DNA of 64,000 bases. Origin: Rhabdornis inornatus. Taxonomy: Eukaryota; Chordata; Aves; Passeriformes; Rhabdornithidae. Position 1 is the first letter of the stretch; every line of letters starts with the position of its first letter. The notes below the pieces were generated by a model. The model ran no database searches and was not told the origin of the DNA. It saw only the letters and a program-made list of their open reading frames with translations. The DNA lies in the NCBI GenBank assembly GCA_013397075.1, contig VWZS01000832.1, positions 11,423-75,422 of the forward strand, in the 5' to 3' direction. Below, one piece after another: positions 13,290 through 25,456 of this stretch. Made by a program: the position numbers and the translations under genes.

Positions 13290-13905
13290 TATTTTGATAT
13301 ATCCAGGTGGGGTTTTATGTCTCTGGAGAGAAAGAGAGTCCACACTCTCCCTGGGCAGCCTGTTCCAGGGCTATGCCATCCCTATTGTAAAGAAGTTCTT
13401 CCTCATGGTGAGGTGGAATTTCCTGTGATTTAGTTTATGGCTCTTTGTCCTGTCACTGGGCATTGCTGGAAAGAGTCTAGCACCATCCTCTTGGTATCCT
13501 GCCTTTGAGATATCTATATGCATTAATGTTATCCCCTCTCAGTCTTCTCTTCCCTACACTAAACAGGCCCAGCTCTCACGGTCTCTCCTCATAAAAGAGA
13601 TTTAATCCAGACTTTTAATTGTCTCTGTGGTTTCTGCTGGACCCTCTTCTGTATCTTCTTGTCTTTCTTGTACTGAGAAACCCCCAGCCGGTGCTGGCAC
13701 TTTGGGTTACTCCTTCTCAGCTGTAGTACCTACACTTGCCCTTGAACCTTAAGAGATTTCTCTCTGCCCAGCTCTCCAGTTTAACAAAGTCCTGCTAAAG
13801 GCATGCACCAGCTACTCCTCCAGTTTTGTATCATAAAGAAACTTGCTGAGGGTACACTGTACATCAAGAGGTACAGCCCTTGACGAGCGGAAAAAGAAAG
13901 AACCC

Positions 13906-13911
13906 AGAAAT
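13906..13911. repeat. Target-site duplication, left copy (AGAAAT)
   Basis: The six bases AGAAAT immediately precede the TG that starts the LTR. The same six follow its terminal CA at 14243-14248. Confidence 0.8.
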
Positions 13912-14242
13912 TGTTGCAACTCAGTACCCTGAATGTATTGGAAATGGTAAATCCCTCACCCCTGGAATGTCATGTAGTTTGACCCTTCTCCCCCCTGGTC
14001 TGCTTATCTGGCAGAGATCCAATTTCTCCCCGCCCCCTTCCCAGACCCTAGAAAAGACCTCTGTGCCCTGACCTCGCCCTCTTTCCGCTCCTGGGACCTC
14101 ACAAGGAATAAACATCGGATTCTCCTCAGGGGGGGAAGAGCCTCTTTTGGATATCTTTTATTCTGTCCATGTGGGGGATACAAGCTTTCTCTTAGTATCT
14201 GAGCTAGTCGGGGGCTAGGGGAGAGTCTCTATTCGACCCGCA
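13912..14242 (+). mobile_element. Solo LTR of an endogenous retrovirus, inserted in CR1
   Basis: A 331-bp block starting TGTTGCAACTCAG and ending GACCCGCA interrupts the CR1. It is flanked by a perfect 6-bp duplication (AGAAAT), and removing it rejoins the CR1 sequence cleanly (AACCCAGAAAT to GATCCCTGGGG). TG...CA ends and a central AATAAA at 14107-14112 give the plus orientation. No obvious TATA box is seen. Six-base duplications are usual for alpha/beta-type (class II, ERVK-like) retroviruses. That class assignment is inference, and I do not recognise the family. No internal retroviral genes are present, so this is the product of LTR-LTR recombination. Confidence 0.82.
14107..14112 (+). promoter_or_regulatory. 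LTR polyadenylation signal AATAAA
   Basis: Canonical hexamer about two thirds into the solo LTR, where the R region would be expected. It is followed within 40 bases by a G-rich stretch (14130-14137). It supports the plus orientation of the LTR. Confidence 0.6.
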
Positions 14243-14248
14243 AGAAAT
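14243..14248. repeat. Target-site duplication, right copy (AGAAAT)
   Basis: Direct repeat of 13906-13911, immediately after the LTR's terminal CA. The interrupted CR1 resumes here. Confidence 0.8.
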
Positions 14249-14576
14249 GATCCCTGGGGATCACCACTGACGGTAGGCTTCCTACTGGAATTTACTCTGC
14301 TGATCATGACTTTCTGAGATCTGCCGCTCAGCCAGTTCTTGATCCATCTCACTGTCTGTTCATTCAACCCACACTTCCTGAGACTACCTATGAGGATGTT
14401 ATGGGAGACATTGTGAAAATCTTTACCGAAGTCAAGACAAAAGATATCCACTGCTCTTCCCTTAACAACCCTCCCTGCCCTGACATTATAGAAAGCTATC
14501 AGATTGGTCAAGCACGATTTCCTCTTGATCAATCCAATAATAAATTAAAACTCATCTCTCTCCTCTGGTATTAGGA

Positions 14577-14862
14577 ACAGCACCTGAGGGAAGATCATGA
14601 GGATGAGCCAGGGAGGATTAAGGCTGGGTCTTAAGAAAAGGTTCTTCACCCAAAATGTGGTTGAGCACTGGAACAGGTTGCCCAGGAAAGCAGTCATGGC
14701 ACCAAACCTGACAGAGCTCAAGAAGTGTTTCACAAACACTCAAGCACATGTTGTGACTCTTGGGGACAGTGCTGTGCAGTGCCAGGATTTGGATTTGATG
14801 GTCCTTGTGTGTCCCTTTGAAGTCAAGATATTTTATAAATTTATGATACTATCATTGTCTAT
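14577..14862 (+). mobile_element. CR1 LINE 3' fragment, plus strand
   Basis: The plus strand reads GLKKRFFTQNVVEHWNRLPR, the conserved CR1 ORF2 end. This is followed by the 3' UTR words GGGGACAGTGCTGTGCAG and GATGGTCCTTGTG and a decayed ATTCTATG-like tail near 14840-14862. Its protein segment overlaps the region already present in the minus-strand copy at 13290-13430, so the two are separate insertions meeting tail-away, not one inverted element. The joint at 14546-14576 belongs clearly to neither. Confidence 0.88.
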
Positions 14863-16077
14863 TTCCAATTATGTTACATGATCTATAGTAGCCCTACTCA
14901 AAACAAACATAAAACTGATTTGTACTTGGGAATCCTGCAAGATCAAGAAAGAACCAGTAGCAGAAGAAAGCCTATCTTAAAAGTCACTAGAATGATTCAG
15001 AAAGCATTGATATATATTACAGTAAACATCAAAAATATTAATCATTTATAGACTATATTTAATCAAGACTTCGAGCTAATCAGAACATCAAAATTATCAC
15101 ACTTTTTCATAATTATAGTTTTGTCCTTGATACTTATAAATCTAACACTTGTGACGAAGAAATCACTTTCACTCCCGTATATGTGCAAACACTGTAAAAG
15201 GAATATTCAGTACATGTAAATTCCAGCTGTTGGGACAGCTTATTTGAAGTTCTCCACCTCCTTTTTCTCTGTCTTATGTACAATTTTATAGGAATAATTT
15301 TTAAACATTACATAGAGATATGGTGCAAAACAGATAAAAATATCTTGCATTTTAATTATTTCTAAATTATATTTTTTAGATTAGGAAAAAAAAACCACTA
15401 CAATTTTATTTTAAATAATTTACTATAGTATAATATAGAATCCTTCAAAGCAATAAATGCTTAAATGACTCTTTTGAAAAATACAAAAATATTTAAATAG
15501 AATTTAAGAGCAAAAGTTATATAACAAAGTTGTTTGCTAGTGTGAAATTCCCTTAAGATGGAGAACTTACCAGAAAAAAAAATCTTATTTGAAACACATT
15601 ATTGGCAAAAAATATCTTGTCTAACTGCAAAAAGAATAATTATTATTGTTTTTCAGTCTTGCTTCCTCTCATTTGTACTGGTGCAAACTTGGGGAAATGC
15701 CAGTAAAGTCAATGGACTTGAACTTGTATAAAACCCTGATATAAAACTGAGATGAGTAAGAGCAGTGTCTCTTGTGAAATATATAAACTTTAAAATCCCT
15801 GCAAAAATTATGCTTCAGTGATTACGGTTAAGATGTATTCTTGCAACAATGTGGCAATTTGCAAAGATCATGAACTGGGTATTTTATGTTCATATTTATT
15901 TCAAGCTTCATTTGTGGCAAAGGATCATTAGGATTGGAGATGATTAAAAAAAAAAAAGAGGAAAAAGAGGACTACATAGCTTTTACTCATAAAATTATCA
16001 GTTAACTTTTACCAACACACTTTGTGAAAGTGGATTGTATTCAGTGAAATTTCATCAGAAAGGTTCCTTACATCCAA
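14863..16077. other. AT-rich unique sequence, nothing recognised
   Basis: Strongly AT-rich, with homopolymer runs near 15385 and 15945. No gene or repeat family is seen. Confidence 0.55.
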
Positions 16078-16115
16078 AATAAAATTTCTCTCTAAGAAAA
16101 AAAAAAAAAAAAAAA
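16078..16115 (+). repeat. A19 run preceded by AATAAA
   Basis: AATAAA at 16078-16083 is followed 13 bases later by 19 adenines (16097-16115). This spacing is what a polyadenylated transcript copied into DNA would leave, but nothing upstream is recognisable as a gene. A simple A-run in AT-rich DNA is equally likely. Confidence 0.9.
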
Positions 16116-19100
16116 GAAGCAAACAAATGACAGGACAAGTAGGATTCCTATTCCAGCCCCTTAGTGTGTTCTCTGCACCTGAGTAGTCATTTAGGGCAAG
16201 AAGAGAGCTTTTTTCCTTTCAGACCTTTGTTCCACAAAGAACATTCTATTTGCAATTGTCTCACTCTTATCATATCAGCAGGAATGAGAGGAGAAGACAA
16301 CTATCAAAGTTGTCAGAAAATGGTGTTCCTGTTTTCCATCTTGCCTCATTGAGGATGAATGCACAAGTGAAAAGGTTTTGCTGATAGCAAAGCACTGACT
16401 CTAGGCTAACTAGCTGCTCATTAAAATGATACTGTCAATGTTCTCCTGGGCCTTGACATTAGTATGTCTCTTTGTTCAGCTTCATTTCACTAATTCTTTT
16501 ATCTCATGTTTGGATTTACTTTAAAGGAACAACTTTGTTCACAGTACTATATGTTTATATTGCCAAGAATATTTCAAACATTGCAAATTAGTACCCCTCA
16601 TAAAGCAAAGAAGAATACTGTCTAAAGAATTAACATCTTAAATGTGAGAAGAATGTGAAAAGACCATATTGTTTATTGCAATTTGATCTCCATTTTATCA
16701 TTTTAAAATTACTTAATAACAAATTTCAGTAGAAGATTTCACAATCCCACTTTTTGAAAATATGCATATATAATCTTTTCCTCTTTAGAATCACTGGAAG
16801 GATTTCTGTGTCTGAAGAGCAACTGGAGTTTTGGCAAAGGTTCATTTCTGTCATGAAGCTAGACTGTTGTAGCATCTTTTAATTCTATTGTAGGTAGAAG
16901 TTTTCATAATACCTATAAACCTCTAGTCTTTTATAAAACATGGTAAAAGTGTTGGCCTGAACAGTAATTGTGGCATTCCTTACTACAAGATGGCTGTGTA
17001 TTTTATGTAATATATTGTCTTTTAGCATTATGTTTGTTGTGAATCAATTCTACTGCACAAGTCTTTTTCTTGTAGTATGAAAGTGACACAAGAGAGACAG
17101 TTTATAGATTCTAGAGGATATGTTGCTTCATGAGCCTCTGCCATGCACCTTTTTACTCAAATCATGGACAAGACCACTTTTTAAAGATCTTCAGAAGTTT
17201 TTCAATAGCCATTTCTGAATGCATCAATTAAAAAACCTTCTGTTAACTATTTGTCTAGAAAATAATCACAGTAAGGTGTTTTAAGCCATGTTTTTCCTAC
17301 AAGTAATTCAATAACTCCGAGACCAAATCCAACAAACAATCAGGTCTAAATACCTGCATTAGAGCAACTATATGAAAGAATTATATTTTCCTGTTTACAG
17401 TTCAAAAGTCCGTTATTCCAAATTTTATATCTTTCTCTAAAAATTCAAGATAATTCATGGCTATATGGCAAGACAATGGTGTATTGATTTCCTGAAATGT
17501 ATTCATTTGTTTGATAAGGTTACTGCTCTAGGGTTATCTGTAGTCACTATTAATCCTTTCAATTATAGACTTGTTTCTCCTGATTATGCTGTGAAAGTTA
17601 TGACCTGCAAAACCAGTCTCATTCATGTGTACTTTCATTTTTATGTATTCCATACAATAACACTATGACATTTTTAGAGATATCTTACCACCTTAGTTCT
17701 AAAATCTTGTTTCTCTTAAATCAGTTGAATTAGCTGAATTACTCAAAGGCAATATAGGGAGATATATCCAAAGTTAGTGATTTGTGTGTAACAAGTCTGA
17801 ACTAGTTTCTTTTAATGTTCTTCTGGCCTCCATCCTGTCCATTCAACAGTGATATGAATCAAATTGCTTTATTAATTAAATCTCTAATTGAATTAATTCA
17901 AGCTGGTCCAGGCATGCAAATAGGAGCAAGAGAGTGGAACATGCTTAGTTAGGCACCATATACGTGCTTAGAACACTTTCCAGTGGAAAAAGGTTATTGG
18001 TTAAGTATAAACAGAGTACAAGTGGGAGTATTATCCTGAGAGTTGAGAAAAGAGAAGAAGAGGATTTGCACAGCAAATCACTTACTAATTCAGGGCTTTT
18101 CTTGCTAATCTGGAAACCGTATAGTTCTGACAGTCCAGTTTACAGGACAGGGAGTTTGATCACAACTCTAATTTACTGATTTCAATTGAATAGAAATGTA
18201 AATTCTATGGCAGCATCTTCACATTCATAAAATAATTTTAATACTATGAGTTCTTTAAAAACATTATTCATATGGTGAATCAGTCATATATTCAGATGTC
18301 ATTTATAAAAAAAGCATATCGTTTTTAGCATTTCAACCACATATTTACAGAGCTGATATTTATATTGTAGAAAACTTTCAATATACCTTGAAGATGGAAA
18401 AAACAAACCAACCAAAAGTGCTTTAGTAGTAAACAGAATATAGTTTCTTATTTAAGATTTATATAGCTCAGCATAAGGCACTAATATTTCAATTATTATT
18501 GTTATTATTATAGGAAAAGAAGGGACTGAGGTATGTGTTTCATCATGCTGAAAATCTGCCTCTACCCTATAGTACATATCTTCCAATTGAATAGATAAAG
18601 GAAAAATTGCTCCCTGTATTTCCCAACAGGCAGATATAATATACATACATTTATAACTATTAACAGACACATGATCCTGCCTGGAAACTGAATTACACCT
18701 AGGAAGTATTGTATGAAGTCCTATCTTTGCTATGCTTTGAATTTCTCTTACTTATTCCAATCCGGCAACTGTTTTACCCATGTTTGAATTTAACATTTGA
18801 AACAGTATCCAACAGAATACAAGCGCTCCTTATATTGAAACTGTAGATCCCCAGACTCATTTAATGACAAATTCTTTCTACAGCAAACTTATTTAAAGTA
18901 TATACAGAGGGTCAGAAGAGTATTCTCTTCTCTTTTTTTCCAAATTAGGGAATCCAGTTTTGAGTCAGAGAAAGATTAATAGCATACATTTAAAATGTAT
19001 CCAAGCAAGCCAAATGGGAAGATGCATCTTCTCTGAACATTTGGAATAGGTCTTGCTCCACAGTGATGTCTGCAGCAGAGTAATATCAGTACAGAGATAC

Positions 19101-20899
19101 TAGACAGGACTGCAGAGCAGAACAAAGTACTGGAGCAACCTTGTCATTTCAGATTTTTCAGGTTTTCCATCTCCCTTGTCCATTTCACTGTGTTCACTTA
19201 CTAATGAACTTTTCACCTTTCTCAAATGGCTTATACTGTCACCATGGAAGACAGCTTGGCATAAACCTCACATTTAATGAGAGTTTGGGCAGGGATTATT
19301 TAATATAAAGTGCTTGAGAGCTGACTACATTCCAATGAGAAATGTGTCAAAGTAAGAACTTCAGTTTGCTCACTGAAAACAACATCAATAATTTGCTCCT
19401 CCTAAAATATTTGTCAGTTTAGTGTTCATCTAATATCTTGAAATATCTCTATATTTCAAGTATTCAAATGGATTTCAGTGAGATCTGGGAATAATTTTTG
19501 AATGAGATGAAGCCACAGAACATTGAGCTTCACCTACCTGTGGGTGGCGGACACTTCCTGGCTCCTGAGAGAGTATAGGGAAGTATGTGCTGAGATACAT
19601 CAAGGGATGAGACCAGCATACCCATGAATAAAAGGAAGTATTTAGGTAAAAAGCATATAAAGTCTGCATCCTAAAAGGACTCCCTTAACCAGAGCTTGAT
19701 CTGAAATTTGAACAGACTTCGACTGGTTTTCTCTATCCTTATTAGTTTTTAAATACAGGCTCTAAAAATTTGTGGAATCCATAACACCCTGTGGCACTGA
19801 TATCTACAATCTAATGACACATAGAATAATAAAAGTTTTCAGATATTTTGGTAAAACTGCTTGAGTTTTTTCTTCTGATGCCTAGTGTAGTGTTTTAGGT
19901 AAAGTAGCAGAAGAGCAGTAGCTATTTAATTTTTCCAGGTAACTAAATTTTTATCTCTCTTTGCCACATGCCCTCCTTATACACCTCTTGTTTCACAGAA
20001 GTTGTTTTCATCATTTAAGTAGTCTCCCTGTATGTTTATGATATGTTTTTTTGAAAACAACCAATTTGGCTAGGGGCAACAATCAATTTCCTAGAAAGTT
20101 GGGCAGTTATCAAATCTTTGGTTTGTTTTGATTTTTTCTTGTAGATGCTATGATAAAGAGTATAATAGAACTGAACAGTGCCCTGAAAACAAGGGTAACT
20201 ATTCAGAAGCTTTCAGTTTAGAAGTAGGAAATAAAACAAGATCAGTAAAGGAGAGTCATTATCACACTGTCTGTTTCATGGACATGATGACTGGTGACCC
20301 TGGCCAAGTGTGTGTCTTGAAAATCCATTTTCTATTGATTAAGTCAGTGCCTGCCTGGTAGTTGCAAGATTTGCTGAGGTATCTTAACAAGACTGTGAGT
20401 GAGAAAGACATCACAAATTGCTTGTGTTTGGTCTTATCCCTACTACAAGCAGGGACAAAACTTAGTGTGTTGTCAATACTGTCCCCTCCCCTATTCTCCT
20501 TCTCATCCAAATTTCTCCATGAATACCAACAGGGAGGTCAGCAGCCAACTGAAGTTGTAAGTCAGTGGTATGGGCTGCTGGGCCAGGATGCAATCATACA
20601 GATGCATTCACAGCTGTCAAATTCAAAATGACTGAAACTAAAGAGATCAGAGGGATAAGTTGGCTCGTGAGTACTGCTTGTCACAGAGTGCATCTATTTC
20701 TCCAGTTTACAGAACACTTTGCTTTGCACAGCTATACCACATGCCAGGCATGACCTTTTACATCATGTAACTATAAACTTGCAGTTATAATATATCACTT
20801 GATCCACAGAACATTTATTTTCACACAGGAAATGCCATTCCATCATGGAAGTCAGACTGCATACCTACTTGAGGAGAATAAGCAATATTCTCCTTGAGA
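16116..20899. other. Unique sequence, no gene recognised
   Basis: About 4.8 kb, mostly AT-rich, with an ATT-rich patch at 18493-18511. Somewhat more GC-balanced stretches at 19500-19680 and 20440-20760 have open frames of 60-90 codons but no family similarity that I recognise. Confidence 0.5.
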
Positions 20900-21268
20900 C
20901 CCCAGTCAAGGTGCACAAGACAGCTCATGTCGCTAAGTGCCACATCTGTACATGTTTAAGATACCTCCAGGCCTGGTGGATCACCCAGTTCCCTGGGCAG
21001 CCTGTTCCAACACCTGACAACCCTTTCCATGTAGAAGTTATTCCTAACATCCAGTCTAAACCTCCCCTGGCCCAGCTTGAGGCCATTCCATCTCATCCCA
21101 TCACTTGGTATTTGGGAGAAGAAAATGGATTCCCGCCTGGCTACAACCTTCTTTCAGGCAGTTGTAGAGAGTGAGGAGAACCCCCAGAGTCTCCTTTTTT
21201 CAAGGCTAAAGATCTCCACCACCTCTGCTGCTCCTCATCAGATTTGTACTCCAAATCCTTCCTCATAT
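20900..21268 (-). mobile_element. CR1 LINE fragment, minus strand, tail missing
   Basis: CR1 3'-region words in reverse orientation are plain: GTGCCACATCTGTACATG, CCCTGGGCAGCCTGTTCCAA, TCCAGTCTAAACCTCCCCTG, and GGCTAAAGATCTCC. These correspond to the end of ORF2 and the 3' UTR start. Neither the ATTCTATG terminus nor the RT core is present. A decayed, non-functional remnant. The left edge is uncertain by about 50 bases. Confidence 0.9.
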
Positions 21269-22323
21269 AATTTTTTTTTTAATGAGTACTTCGTAAATGG
21301 TAATAATATGCCATTCCTTTAAGTTGTTGACTTTTCTTCCATCACCTGAACAGTTTCCATTAACACTCTTATAAGACCAGCAAACCTCTTTTTCCAATAT
21401 TTGATAATACTACTCCTTCAAACCAATTCTTGTAGTTAGAGAATATAGCCCAGCTTCTGTTGTTTCCAAAATTTCTGGTTTCCAAAGAGTTTTCAGGTGA
21501 ACACCACTCTATTTGGATTTGTTATATCTATGGAAATACAAGAACTAGCTGCTTGTTAGATATCTCTGAATCCACTTTAAAATGGAGAAAGGCATAAAAT
21601 GAAAATAAGTTTTATCTGAGTGAAGTCAACATGCCTACTCATAAGTTTTTAATTTCAGGAGTATTGTTTTTTAAAAAGTCCCCAAATAAACATAGAGGTT
21701 ATAAAGTAATTTTTGACTAAAAATTATTTCTTTTTTAACTTTAACTCTATCTTCTTTCAGTTTTAAGTGAGGGGATATATTCGAGCTTTGACTGACACTG
21801 TTTTTTTATGAGAATGCAAATAGAATGCTTTTTAAATATGTCAGGTTTAAAGAGCTGTCAGTATAGCCTAGTGCTCTCTCAGTAACTAAAGTTACATAGA
21901 ATTTTATGTAACTCCTCCCTTCCTGGACAACAGATCTGACATTATAACATGTTTTGGGCTTAGCTAGACATTTCAGGAAACTTTAATTTAAAAATTGCAT
22001 CCTAGAAGAAGAATTCACTGTGCAAAAGTCATCATAAAATTCTCATTAAGCCACTGGTTTTTTAATAGACATCATACATAGTATGTTTATGTCCATATCT
22101 TCTATCATTTTGAAGCTTGTGTCAAAAAGATTTGTCACAGAAAAAGTTTTAATAATACATTAATTCTCAGTTCTCAGTGTCCTCTAAGAGAAATGAAAAC
22201 ATATCCATTAATTCAGACTTTGTAAATCTTAATAAGGAACCCATGCATTTGAAGCACACAAGCCAAGTTAAAGGACCAGGCATTCCAAGGGAAAGAAGTG
22301 TATTGTCTTTTATAATTTTTCTG
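21269..22323. other. AT-rich unique sequence, nothing recognised
   Basis: Separates two minus-strand CR1 remnants. No features seen other than short A/T runs. I cannot tell whether the flanking fragments were once one element. Confidence 0.5.
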
Positions 22324-22582
22324 TCACAGAATCATTTAGGCATGAAAAGACCTCCAAGATCATTAGGATCAGGGCTGACCCCCAGCTGGCTATAGCTTTT
22401 TTTGGCTAGTGGCAGAGAGTGATAAGGTCCCCCCAGAACCTTCTTTTCTCCAGGCTAAACACCCGCAGCTCCCTCAGCTGCTTCTCAAATGATTTACCCA
22501 CTAGAACAGCTTTGCTGCCCTTCTCTGAACAAACTCCAGCACCTCAATGTCTTTCTGGACATCTGTGCAGTACAGTGTCAAA
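22324..22582 (-). mobile_element. CR1 LINE remnant with internal deletion, minus strand
   Basis: Begins with CACAGAATCATT and ACCTCCAAGATCATTAGGA, the reverse-complemented 3' end. It then jumps, near 22383-22405, to GTGATAAGGTCCCCCCAGAA and CTTCTTTTCTCCAGGCTAAAC, which lie deeper in the element. It ends in the CTGGACATCTGTGCAGTAC region. The ORF2 C-terminus segment between is missing. An old dead copy. Confidence 0.88.
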
Positions 22583-23514
22583 AGCTTATGTGTGATACTC
22601 AAACAGCACACTGTGCTACATAATTCAGTATAGATGGGTCATCTCAAAGCAAAGCAAACAGCTTTTGAAAGTTTTTCCCAATTAACACCACAGAAAACTT
22701 TAGGAACATTATAGTTGATATGGGAACTCTAGGAAACAGAACATGGAAAATATCTCAAAATAAGATTCTTTAACATTTTTATTTGTTTTATAAAAAAATT
22801 ATATTTAAAATATTTTTAAAATTCATTTTTAAGTTTTATTTTTTTATCAAATTAATTTTTTTTTACTCAACATTCATGTTTACATTCAACAAGAAAAAAT
22901 CCTTTTACCACAGAGTTATAAAACCAGAGTTATGAAATGTTCTGTCTATCCATCACCGTGATGAAATAAATACAGCACAATAATTGCTCTGAGTCACCTC
23001 TAGCTGAATTTCTATGATGAGTTTAATGGCCCATACTACAAACATCATGTCATTATCCATCTCCAGGGTTTCAAATTGACATTTTCACATTCTATGGTAC
23101 ACCACATTTAAGCACTGCTACTTAGAAATTATTTATTCTTCATTTCACCCCCTGAAAATGAGTTACCTCAAGATGATGTAACTAGGCTTAGATATATGGG
23201 GAGGATTGACTAATCTTACCCACATCTGTCTGATTGTCCCATTGCAGAGAGAACCCCATTGCTCTCCTGGCAGTACCCAAATTACTGCAATTCCAAACCC
23301 AGGGTAAGAACACAACTGGCCCCAATTTCCCTTAATATATTGCACCAGGCTTGTAGTGTGTGGCTGCTTAACAGCTACTAGTGGCACAAGAGAATTGTCC
23401 TTGCAGTAGAGATACAGACAGCTGGATCTGGGCTGAATGGGTCTGCACATATCCAAGAGTAAGCATATGCATCAGAACTGTAAAATTTATAAATCCAAGA
23501 TTAGTGGGAAATGC
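22583..23514. other. AT-rich sequence, nothing recognised
   Basis: Unique sequence that includes the AT tract at 22769-22865. No gene seen. Confidence 0.5.
22769..22865. repeat. AT-rich low-complexity tract
   Basis: Nearly 100 bases composed almost only of A and T, with runs up to nine T. No periodic unit. Confidence 0.9.
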
Positions 23515-23592
23515 CAAACCCCACCCCCCCCCAAAAACCAAAACCAAAACCAAAACCAACCAAACAAACAAACCAACCAAAAAAAAAAAAAA
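23515..23592. repeat. C/A-rich simple repeat (CCAAAA-like) with A12 end
   Basis: A run of C (23524-23532) leads into CCAAAA-like, then CAAA and CCAA units, ending in a run of A to 23592. The unit drifts continuously rather than being an exact microsatellite. Confidence 0.95.
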
Positions 23593-25438
23593 GAGTTTGT
23601 TTCAGGTGTACAGGAATCTAAGAGGCTTAGGTTAATAAAACAGAGATACAAATGAAAAAAATATCAACACCCACACATATATCCAACCCTGAGCCATGAG
23701 TAAGATGAGTAAGCCTGTCTGATCATTTGGGGGAGCAGAAAAATGCGGTTGAGGGAGGCATAAATGTGATAATTTTAGACAGAATCAAATATGATAGCAT
23801 ATCTGAATCCCATATTCTGAGATATATTTTTCATATACACACATTTCTCCTGCCAACCTGAAGACAGTCACCACAAGAGATTAGAAGGTTGGATTTTGAA
23901 TAGGAATTTGTCTGGTAGATACGAAGCATTGTTCCTCTTGTGGAAGCACAGAGATGTGTTTTGGCAGCTTGTATATCAGGAAAGTACAGAGTGCCAGTGC
24001 AGGTGTCCAAGCACTGGAACTGCATCAGCTGGACAATTAAATTGTGAGACTGGTCCCTGGCAGGTACTTGGACAGTTCAAGGAGCTCTCCTCGATTCAAT
24101 GGTTTAACCTTAGTCTGGGAGCAGCCACCCCCTTTAAAAAGACAAGACTTGACACTTTTTAGGTTGTTGGTCTTTATTGGACTACACAAAGTATTTCTAA
24201 TGAAGAAAAAACTCTTATTTCTCCTGTTTTGTTATTTGAAAATCAAGTTTAAGCTTTGATTTTCTTTTTTTTCCCCCCTTATATTTGTTTCTTATCTACA
24301 GCTTCTGATGTATTTAAAGAGAGTACTAATCTATATTTTTAATGATGAGATTTCTCAGATCAAGGAATAAACTAAGAATTAATTAATAAATTTATAGTAT
24401 TGTATATATTGCAGAAGATAATCTGTCAAAACTATCATTCATGCAGTCACAAATTTATCTTTAAAAAATTCTCATACACAGTTGCCAAAGGGAATATCTT
24501 ATCCTTCTATTGGTCTTGTGTTTTTCAGGGTGGGAAGTAGAGAAACAACATTCTTTTATCAATTTAGACTCCCTTTGATATTTTATATGGTAATAAAACA
24601 TATACTAATTAACAAGAGAAGGAGGAAATGAATCAGCTCGTGTTTAAATGTATGGGGTTCCTTTCTTCAATATGATGACAAGAAATAAATATTTTGCAAT
24701 GTTTCATCAACAGAGCTAATAAGTATTCTTAGATAACCTAATGTAAATATAAATGATTTGATTTTATATGGATAAAATCTAGGAGAGTTTCAATATCAGT
24801 ATGTCTATGCATCACACTTGAAGGTGATTTACTGATAAAATTCTATAAAGAAAAGCTACTTATAAAACGAAATGATAAATCAAATAAAATCAAATCTGTG
24901 TACTCCTTTGACAATCAGAATGTTCTGAAAAAGGTATCACTGAACAGATACAGTTTCAAAGCTCAAATAAACCTCAGAGGCACAACTGAGAACAAACCAA
25001 GAGATTTCTAGTAATGTTTCTGGGTGATTGGTGACTGTGACACTTTTGTTTTGAAGACGTAATCCATGCCAGATAAGGTTTTATAAAAAAATTCTGCTGC
25101 GTTAATTACTCTTTTAAAAAGCACATTTTCTGTCCTTGGCTTTTCTTGTTTAAAAAAACAAAAAGCATTTTTGAGAAATTATAGTATTGCACAGAGACAC
25201 AAAAATCATTATGAGCTTTGTTTGAAGCTTCGTGGGCTGTATCTTACAGCGGGGACTCATGGGCATCCACTTCTTAATGGAACACTTATTAAATTACATG
25301 AGGGATGAAGGGCTGAGAGAAGCAGCAATGGGAGGCAGAAGCTGCCTTTTCCTGGCTGCTGTAGCAGTCTCCTGTCTCTGCAGTAGCTCCTGCTGATGTA
25401 CAAGTTAATGTAGTATCAGCATTTCAAAAATATACAGA
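23593..25438. other. Unique sequence, nothing recognised
   Basis: A more GC-balanced patch at 23860-24170 has short overlapping open frames but no recognisable family. The rest is AT-rich. A less AT-rich stretch at 25240-25400 follows, and its nature is unknown. Confidence 0.5.
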
Positions 25439-25456
25439 ATGTGTATATATACACAT
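25439..25456. repeat. 18-bp perfect palindrome
   Basis: ATGTGTATATATACACAT equals its own reverse complement, giving a possible cruciform or short hairpin. It is AT-rich and probably a degenerate TG/TA microsatellite. Confidence 0.9.

Larger units (their letters stand above)
13290..14545 (-). mobile_element. CR1 LINE fragment, minus strand, interrupted by a solo LTR
   Basis: The CR1 occupies 13290-13911 and 14243-14545. The LTR at 13912-14242 splits it. The right part, read on the minus strand, gives the RT core: VDIFCLDFGKDFHNVSHNIL (motif A region, where CR1 normally has an aspartate near the H), GLNEQTVRWIKNWLSGRSQ, and SGDPQGS (motif B, normally SGxPQGS). The left part corresponds to the ORF2 end and 3' UTR, with the CCCTGGGCAGCCTGTTCCAG word at 13350. 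The extreme 3' tail is missing, and there is an internal deletion near 13675-13745, where two non-adjacent CR1 segments meet. Frames are broken throughout. This is an old copy that was in place before the LTR arrived. Confidence 0.92.

Noticed and set aside
14215..14532. 105-codon minus frame as a functional reverse transcriptase
   Set aside because: It is the RT core of a truncated CR1 with altered motifs, and its C-terminal part reads into the inserted LTR.
19018..19031. 14-bp palindrome GAAGATGCATCTTC as a special site
   Set aside because: Palindromes of this length are expected several times by chance in 64 kb.
23515..23592. CCAAAA-type repeat as an interstitial telomere
   Set aside because: Vertebrate telomeric repeats are TTAGGG; this unit drifts and ends in poly(A), so it is a simple repeat.
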